From: JBDTYT01 sp040005555
GTDB taxonomy: Bacteria; Actinomycetota; UBA4738; HRBIN12
DNA length: 64,000 nt
Assembly: GCA_040005555.1 (NCBI GenBank)
Contig: JBDTYT010000001.1
Location: 3,845-67,844, forward strand
Direction: 5' to 3'
Shown: one piece after another, positions 60,295 through 64,000 of the stretch
Layout: every line of letters begins with the position of its first letter
Numbering within the stretch: position 1 is the stretch's first letter
Made by a program: the position numbers and the translations under genes
Notes under the pieces: generated by a model
Database searches by the model: none
What the model was told of the DNA's origin: nothing
The model's input: only the letters and a program-made list of their open reading frames with translations

Positions 60295-60970
60295 CGGCGA
60301 ATCGGTAGCCCACGCCGTGGACGGTGAGGATGTACCTCGGTCGCCCGGCCGACGGCTCGATCTTCTTGCGGATGTTCTTCACGTGTGCGTCGATCGCGCG
60401 CTCGTACGATTCGAACGCGACCCCGCGCACCGCGTCGAGGAGCTGCCCGCGCGTGAACACACGGCCGGGTTCCCGCACGAGCATCGCGAGCAGATCGAAT
60501 TCGGTCGGCGTGAGCTCCACCGGCCGGTCGCCCACGCTCACGCGCATGCGGCGGAGGTCGACCTCGACGTCGGCGGCGCGGAGCACCTCGGCCCCGCCCA
60601 CGTCGGCGGAGCTCGTGCGTCGCAACACCGCCCGGACCCGCGCGACGAGCTCCTTCGGGCTGAAGGGCTTCACGATGTAATCGTCGGCGCCGAGCTCCAG
60701 CCCGACGATCCGGTCGGCTTCGTCTCCCCGTGCCGTGAGCATCACGATGGGGACGTTCGAGCTCCGTCGGAGCTCACGGGCGACGTCGAGGCCGTCGCGG
60801 CCCGGCAGCCCGAGGTCCAAGACGACCAGGTCCGGCTTCGAGCCGCGAGCGCTCGCGAGCGCGGACTCGCCGTTCCCGGCCACGAGGACCTCGAACCCCG
60901 CATGCTCGAGGTAGTCGCGGACCAGGCGCGCGATCTTCATCTCGTCCTCCACGATCAGGATCGATTTCAT
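60287..60970 (-). CDS. OmpR-family response regulator
   Basis: A 227-residue regulator. Receiver domain with acidic pocket VEDE near residues 7-10, phosphoacceptor Asp in LVVLDLGLPGRDG at about 52, Thr in VMLTARGD and Lys in IVKPFSPKEL. The C-terminal winged helix has ELTPTEFDLLAMLV and the recognition end RYILTVHGVGYRF. It pairs with the histidine kinase directly downstream. An upstream hairpin at 61005-61040 may reduce read-through from the small membrane gene. Confidence 0.95.
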   Translation of the reverse strand: MKSILIVEDEMKIARLVRDYLEHAGFEVLVAGNGESALASARGSKPDLVVLDLGLPGRDGLDVARELRRSSNVPIVMLTARGDEADRIVGLELGADDYIVKPFSPKELVARVRAVLRRTSSADVGGAEVLRAADVEVDLRRMRVSVGDRPVELTPTEFDLLAMLVREPGRVFTRGQLLDAVRGVAFESYERAIDAHVKNIRKKIEPSAGRPRYILTVHGVGYRFADA

Positions 60971-61004
60971 CGCGTGTGCCACCCTTCTCGCGAAGCCTGA
61001 CCAG

Positions 61005-61040
61005 ACGGCCCGGCGGAAGCAAGCGCCTCCGCCGGGCCGT
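61005..61040 (-). terminator. strong hairpin between membrane gene and response regulator
   Basis: A perfect 13-bp stem: ACGGCCCGGCGGA at 61005-61017 pairs with TCCGCCGGGCCGT at 61028-61040, with a 10-nt loop. It lies between two genes of the same direction, 15 bp after the stop of the upstream gene. No T-run follows, so it could be a terminator, an attenuator or an mRNA-stabilising end. Confidence 0.55.
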
Positions 61041-61055
61041 TGAACCGTGTGTCGA

Positions 61056-61439
61056 TCAGGCGCTGGACGGCTCGCCGCCCGACCCCGGGTGATCGCCGGA
61101 CGTCTGCTCGTGGAGACGCCGGTGCATCTCCTCGAACCGGCTCGAACCCTCGCCCCACGGGGCCGACCCCTTGTGCGGGTGATCGTGCCCACCCCAGCGT
61201 CGGCCCCAGAAGGCTGCGCGCAGCAGGCCGAACATGAGGAAGAAGAACAGCGGGAACAGGAAGATCCCGAACGGGAAGAACCCGTACCCGTATCCTGGCC
61301 CGACCACCCGGACGATCTGCCCGCCGGTCGCCGCCTGGGCGAGCCCGTGCGTGACACCCGCGTGGTACGCACCAACACCGATCGCGACCCCTGCCAGGAT
61401 CACCAAGACCAGAGCCGCGATACCGAATCCCCGTCGCAT
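61056..61439 (-). CDS. small membrane protein with His-rich C-terminus
   Basis: A 127-residue protein with two TM helices (near residues 7-27 and 56-76) separated by a Gly/Tyr-rich loop (GPGYGYGFF). The C-terminal tail is charged with GGHDHPHKG near 83-91, a possible metal site. AGGAGG lies close to the ATG. Its place directly upstream of a two-component system suggests a linked function, possibly as a sensed or regulated envelope protein. No family assignment. Confidence 0.75.
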   Translation of the reverse strand: MRRGFGIAALVLVILAGVAIGVGAYHAGVTHGLAQAATGGQIVRVVGPGYGYGFFPFGIFLFPLFFFLMFGLLRAAFWGRRWGGHDHPHKGSAPWGEGSSRFEEMHRRLHEQTSGDHPGSGGEPSSA

Positions 61440-61548
61440 CTCGTCCTCCTTTCGACGGAGTGCTTCGTTCGACTTCCATGCTGACCGGCACGTGTGAAGG
61501 ATCCGTGAAGGAGGCGAGGAGGGTTTGCGCGCGAACGGGATCAGAGAG

Positions 61549-62175
61549 CTAGCGGCGGATGCGTCCGACGGTCGCGGAGCCGAGCACGATGAGCGCGATC
61601 GGGATCACGAGCAGCGTGAGTGCCCCGAGCGGTGCCACGGCGTTGTGCAACGAGGTCAACCACGCGATCCGCTGTCCCGAGTTCAACCGGTCGTAGCCGG
61701 CGGCTCCGATCGACTCGAGGAACGCCCCGGCGAGCGCTAACCACAGGAGGAGCATCAGGGGGACACGGAGCGACGCGGTTCTCTCGCGCGGCCTCCACCA
61801 TCGGTCGAGCGCGAAGAACAGCACCAGCGCGACCACGCCGAAGATCAGATGGAAGACCCCGTGACCGCGTGCCTCGCCTTCGGCGACGAGCAGGGCGACG
61901 AGGAGCGCGAGTCCTCCGAGCGAGGCGCCCGCTACGATGCCGATGGTTCCCGCTCGGCCCGATCGAGGAATCGCCGCGGGGAGTCCGCGAACCGAAGGGA
62001 CTCCCTCGCCATCGCGTGCACGGAATGCCCGAGCGCCGACGAGAGCGAGCGTTCCCACGACCACGAGGATCGCCGCCACCACGATCCCCGGGCCGGACGA
62101 GCCGATCAAGAAGAGGGCAGCTCCGATGGCGAAGCACAACACGCCGAGCGAGACGAGCAGGTTGGTCTTCGACAT
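61549..62175 (-). CDS. multi-spanning membrane protein, function unknown
   Basis: A 208-residue protein with about six hydrophobic segments (for example LLVSLGVLCFAIGAALFLIG near residues 6-25, and LMLLLWLALAGAFLESIGAAG). No motif of a known transporter or enzyme was recognised. Starts further upstream are open in frame; ATG 62175 is chosen because hydrophobic sequence begins there. A 10-bp palindrome lies in the divergent gap upstream. Confidence 0.7.
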   Translation of the reverse strand: MSKTNLLVSLGVLCFAIGAALFLIGSSGPGIVVAAILVVVGTLALVGARAFRARDGEGVPSVRGLPAAIPRSGRAGTIGIVAGASLGGLALLVALLVAEGEARGHGVFHLIFGVVALVLFFALDRWWRPRERTASLRVPLMLLLWLALAGAFLESIGAAGYDRLNSGQRIAWLTSLHNAVAPLGALTLLVIPIALIVLGSATVGRIRR

Positions 62176-62260
62176 CGAGCCCCGTTCCACGCCGCCATCC
62201 TGCCCTGGGTGGACCATCCCTGGCACGGGCGATGCCACCCGTTCCGGACGCGTGGTAGTA

Positions 62261-62270
62261 CCTGTACAGG
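62261..62270. promoter_or_regulatory. palindrome CCTGTACAGG in divergent gap
   Basis: A perfect 10-bp palindrome between the genes at 62175 (minus) and 62289 (plus), 19 bp before the latter. It could be an operator; no regulator is assigned. Confidence 0.3.
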
Positions 62271-62288
62271 GAACCGTTCGCTCCTGGG

Positions 62289-63299
62289 GTGCGTAGGAGA
62301 TACGTGCGTAGGTCCGTGCTCGTTCCGTCGCTCGTGGTGCTCCTGGCGGGATGCTCGAGCGCTCCCGCGCCGACCGAGCCCACTCCCCAGCCTGCTCCGT
62401 CGAGCGTCGCCTCCGCCCGGGCGGGACCGCCGATCGATATCAGCGCTCTCCGGGGCCGGATCGTGTTCTCCGACGAGACGGACGACATCTGGACGATGCA
62501 CGCCGACGGGACACACGTCCTCAAGATCACGTCAGCGCCGGCGATGGAGTTCGACCCGACGTGGTCCCCGGACGGGACGCGGATCGCCTACCGGCATCAG
62601 TCGGGAGATGACCAGACGACGGAGATCTTCGTGATGAGCGCCGACGGCTCCGAGCAGCGGAACCTGACGCGGAACGATGTGGCCGACTGGGGTCCCGATT
62701 GGTCACCGGATGGATCGTCGATCGCCTTCAACTCGGCCGTGGGCAACACCGGCTGGAGCGGGCTGTTCGGGTACGTGATGGCACCCGACGGATCGAAGCT
62801 TCGACGGTTGAGCATCCACTACGTGGAGTACCCGGCGTGGTCGCCCGACGGCTCTCGGATCGCGTTCATGGCCCAGGAGCCGAGCGCCTCCGGCGCCAAC
62901 CCCGACTACAACGTGTACGTGATGAACGCCGACGGCACCGGCATCGAGCGGTTGACCGAGGCGCCCGGTGAAGATGGCTGGCCCGCGTGGTCGCCCGACG
63001 GCTCGCAGATCGTCTTCTCCTCGGCGCGGGATGACTGCTCGATCTCCGATGGGCCCGATTGCCGGTCGACCGGTGACATCGGTCCCTGGGCGGACGCGTG
63101 GATCATGGACGCCGACGGCTCGAACCAGCGACGCGCCACTTCTGAGTTCGGGCAGTTCTTCGCGTGGTCGCCGGACGGGTCGGCGATCCTCGTCGCCGGC
63201 GGCGGCGACCTGTACCTCATCCGCCCGGACGGAACCGGGATGACGCCGTTCCCGGTCGAGGGCGTTCCGCACCCGCTGTTCCCCGACTGGATCTCCTGA
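62289..63299 (+). CDS. TolB/PD40-type beta-propeller lipoprotein
   Basis: A 336-residue exported protein with lipobox LLAGC (Cys at about residue 22). A linker is followed by PD40 repeats of the form WSPDGxxIAF: TWSPDGTRIAYR, DWSPDGSSIAF, AWSPDGSRIAF, AWSPDGSQIVF and AWSPDGSAILV, making a TolB-like propeller, each paired with DADGSN/NADGTG loops. Likely protein-binding. GTG 62289 is used; GTG 62304 with AGGAG just before it is an alternative start. Confidence 0.88.
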   Translation: MRRRYVRRSVLVPSLVVLLAGCSSAPAPTEPTPQPAPSSVASARAGPPIDISALRGRIVFSDETDDIWTMHADGTHVLKITSAPAMEFDPTWSPDGTRIAYRHQSGDDQTTEIFVMSADGSEQRNLTRNDVADWGPDWSPDGSSIAFNSAVGNTGWSGLFGYVMAPDGSKLRRLSIHYVEYPAWSPDGSRIAFMAQEPSASGANPDYNVYVMNADGTGIERLTEAPGEDGWPAWSPDGSQIVFSSARDDCSISDGPDCRSTGDIGPWADAWIMDADGSNQRRATSEFGQFFAWSPDGSAILVAGGGDLYLIRPDGTGMTPFPVEGVPHPLFPDWIS

Positions 63300-63307
63300 C
63301 CAGGCCG

Positions 63308-64000
63308 TCAGCTCCCGGCACGGACGATCCGGACGTTGGTTGTGCCGGCGTCCGGTAGGAGGAACGCCGCGAGACGGGCTCCCTCCTCGGACACCTCCGC
63401 GCGATCGGCGCGAGTGAGCGTGCGGAAGGGCTCGATCTTCAGGATGGCTGCGGCCTTCTCGGGCTCCAGCCTCCACCTCGCAGCCGTGAAGCCGTCGACG
63501 AGCACCGTGCCCCACCCAACCTCGGTCCACAGCTTCGTCTCGGGCGAGATGATCCGGCTGCGATCGGCGTGGCCGAGGAGCACGTTGTCGTACTCAGGGA
63601 GCAAGCGCACCGGGGCTGGTTTCCGCGGGTCGGGCATCGGCGCGCCCGGCACATCGAAGAGCTCGCGGCCACTCTCGTCGCGGAAGGTGCGCAGGCGTGG
63701 ACGCAGGCGCTCGAGCACCCCGCGCATCGCTTGCAGGCCCGACCAGGCTTGCACGTCCGCGGGCGTCGAGGGCCCGAACGCCGCGAGATACCGCAGGACG
63801 AGCCCATCCGGATCGCGCACGGGTTCCAGCGGCCGGCCGAGCCAGCGCTCGACGGTGGTGAACGCGGAATTCCCGGTCTGTCCCCAGATGCCGCGGGGGG
63901 TGACCTGGACGAGCGGCAGCAGGTACGTGATCGCGTAGGAGAGCGAGGCGGCGTCGTGGCCGGGCCAGCGCTCGGCCAGGAGCGGCCCGAGCTGGGCGCG
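63308..64000 (-). CDS. winged-helix DNA-binding domain protein, 5' end cut by window edge
   Basis: At least 231 codons are visible; the start lies beyond the right edge. The fragment has TPRGIWGQTGNSAFTTVERWLG, then FGPSTPADVQAWSGLQAMRGVLERL and LLPEYDNVLLGHADRSRII, matching the C-terminal half of the same family as the protein at 56955-58133 (compare its GPATSTDIRWWTGW and LLPGLDTTIMG). The two are diverged paralogues. Convergent with the TolB-like gene 8 bp away. Confidence 0.85.
   Translation of the reverse strand, partial: RAQLGPLLAERWPGHDAASLSYAITYLLPLVQVTPRGIWGQTGNSAFTTVERWLGRPLEPVRDPDGLVLRYLAAFGPSTPADVQAWSGLQAMRGVLERLRPRLRTFRDESGRELFDVPGAPMPDPRKPAPVRLLPEYDNVLLGHADRSRIISPETKLWTEVGWGTVLVDGFTAARWRLEPEKAAAILKIEPFRTLTRADRAEVSEEGARLAAFLLPDAGTTNVRIVRAGS

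Noticed and set aside
1..64000. CRISPR array, prophage, insertion sequence or toxin-antitoxin pair
   Set aside because: No spaced exact repeats, integrase, transposase, phage structural gene or recognisable toxin was found.
1..64000. tRNA or rRNA genes
   Set aside because: No segment with a tRNA cloverleaf or conserved rRNA sequence was recognised; all gaps over 100 bp were read.

Overview
The window is a GC-rich, gene-dense chromosomal segment with short gaps, many 4-bp start/stop overlaps (ATGA, GTGA) and frequent GTG starts. It points to an actinomycete (Actinomycetota), probably a deep-branching or uncultured lineage rather than a mycobacterium or Streptomyces. Supporting signs are the menaquinone genes, nickel superoxide dismutase with its maturation protease, ino1 next to a PadR regulator, and a MurJ locus with a MviN-type pseudokinase, sigma factor and anti-sigma factor. 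No rRNA, tRNA, insertion sequence, prophage or CRISPR array was seen.

Layout. 1-8.1 kb: menaquinone synthesis: menE (cut by the left edge), menB-menA-menD, and a converging merR-menG-menF operon. 8.2-16.5 kb: a minus-strand cell-envelope block. Read 5' to 3' it holds two tiny ORFs, a Nudix hydrolase, a TauE permease, a DUF6049-like secreted protein, murJ, a TadE-like protein, a pseudokinase with an extracellular domain, an ECF sigma factor and a zinc anti-sigma factor. The order resembles Mycobacterium mutT4-Rv3909-mviN-sigM-rsmA, but the MviN fusion is split. 16.6-25.6 kb: solitary pilT, pcnA, a CtpE-like P-type ATPase, lepB and a molybdate operon led by its own regulator. 25.8-33.6 kb: ychF, sodN/sodX, secreted BNR and RTX proteins, a polycysteine leader ORF in front of tusA-dsrE, and a M15 peptidase. 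33.6-43.3 kb: alcohol dehydrogenase, marR-MFS, gene remnants, two more MFS exporters, and padR-ino1. 43.3-53.1 kb: scattered enzymes, a PotD-like binding protein, an M24 peptidase with Lrp, a second sigma/anti-sigma pair, a cupredoxin, a PQQ-type sugar dehydrogenase and a flavin oxidoreductase. 53.1-64 kb: a class III cyclase followed by a very large transporter-HEAT-cyclic-nucleotide-binding fusion, two winged-helix proteins, a two-component system, and a TolB-like lipoprotein.

Two signals run across the window. First, about twenty genes that are not translationally coupled have a TANNNT hexamer ending 6-9 nt before the start codon, usually without a Shine-Dalgarno sequence, which is the signature of leaderless transcription. 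Second, short leader ORFs appear in front of operons; the best has three consecutive Cys codons and overlaps a long hairpin upstream of sulfur-trafficking genes. The most system-like locus is the cyclase plus transporter-HEAT-CNB pair, which could be a cAMP-controlled membrane transporter module.
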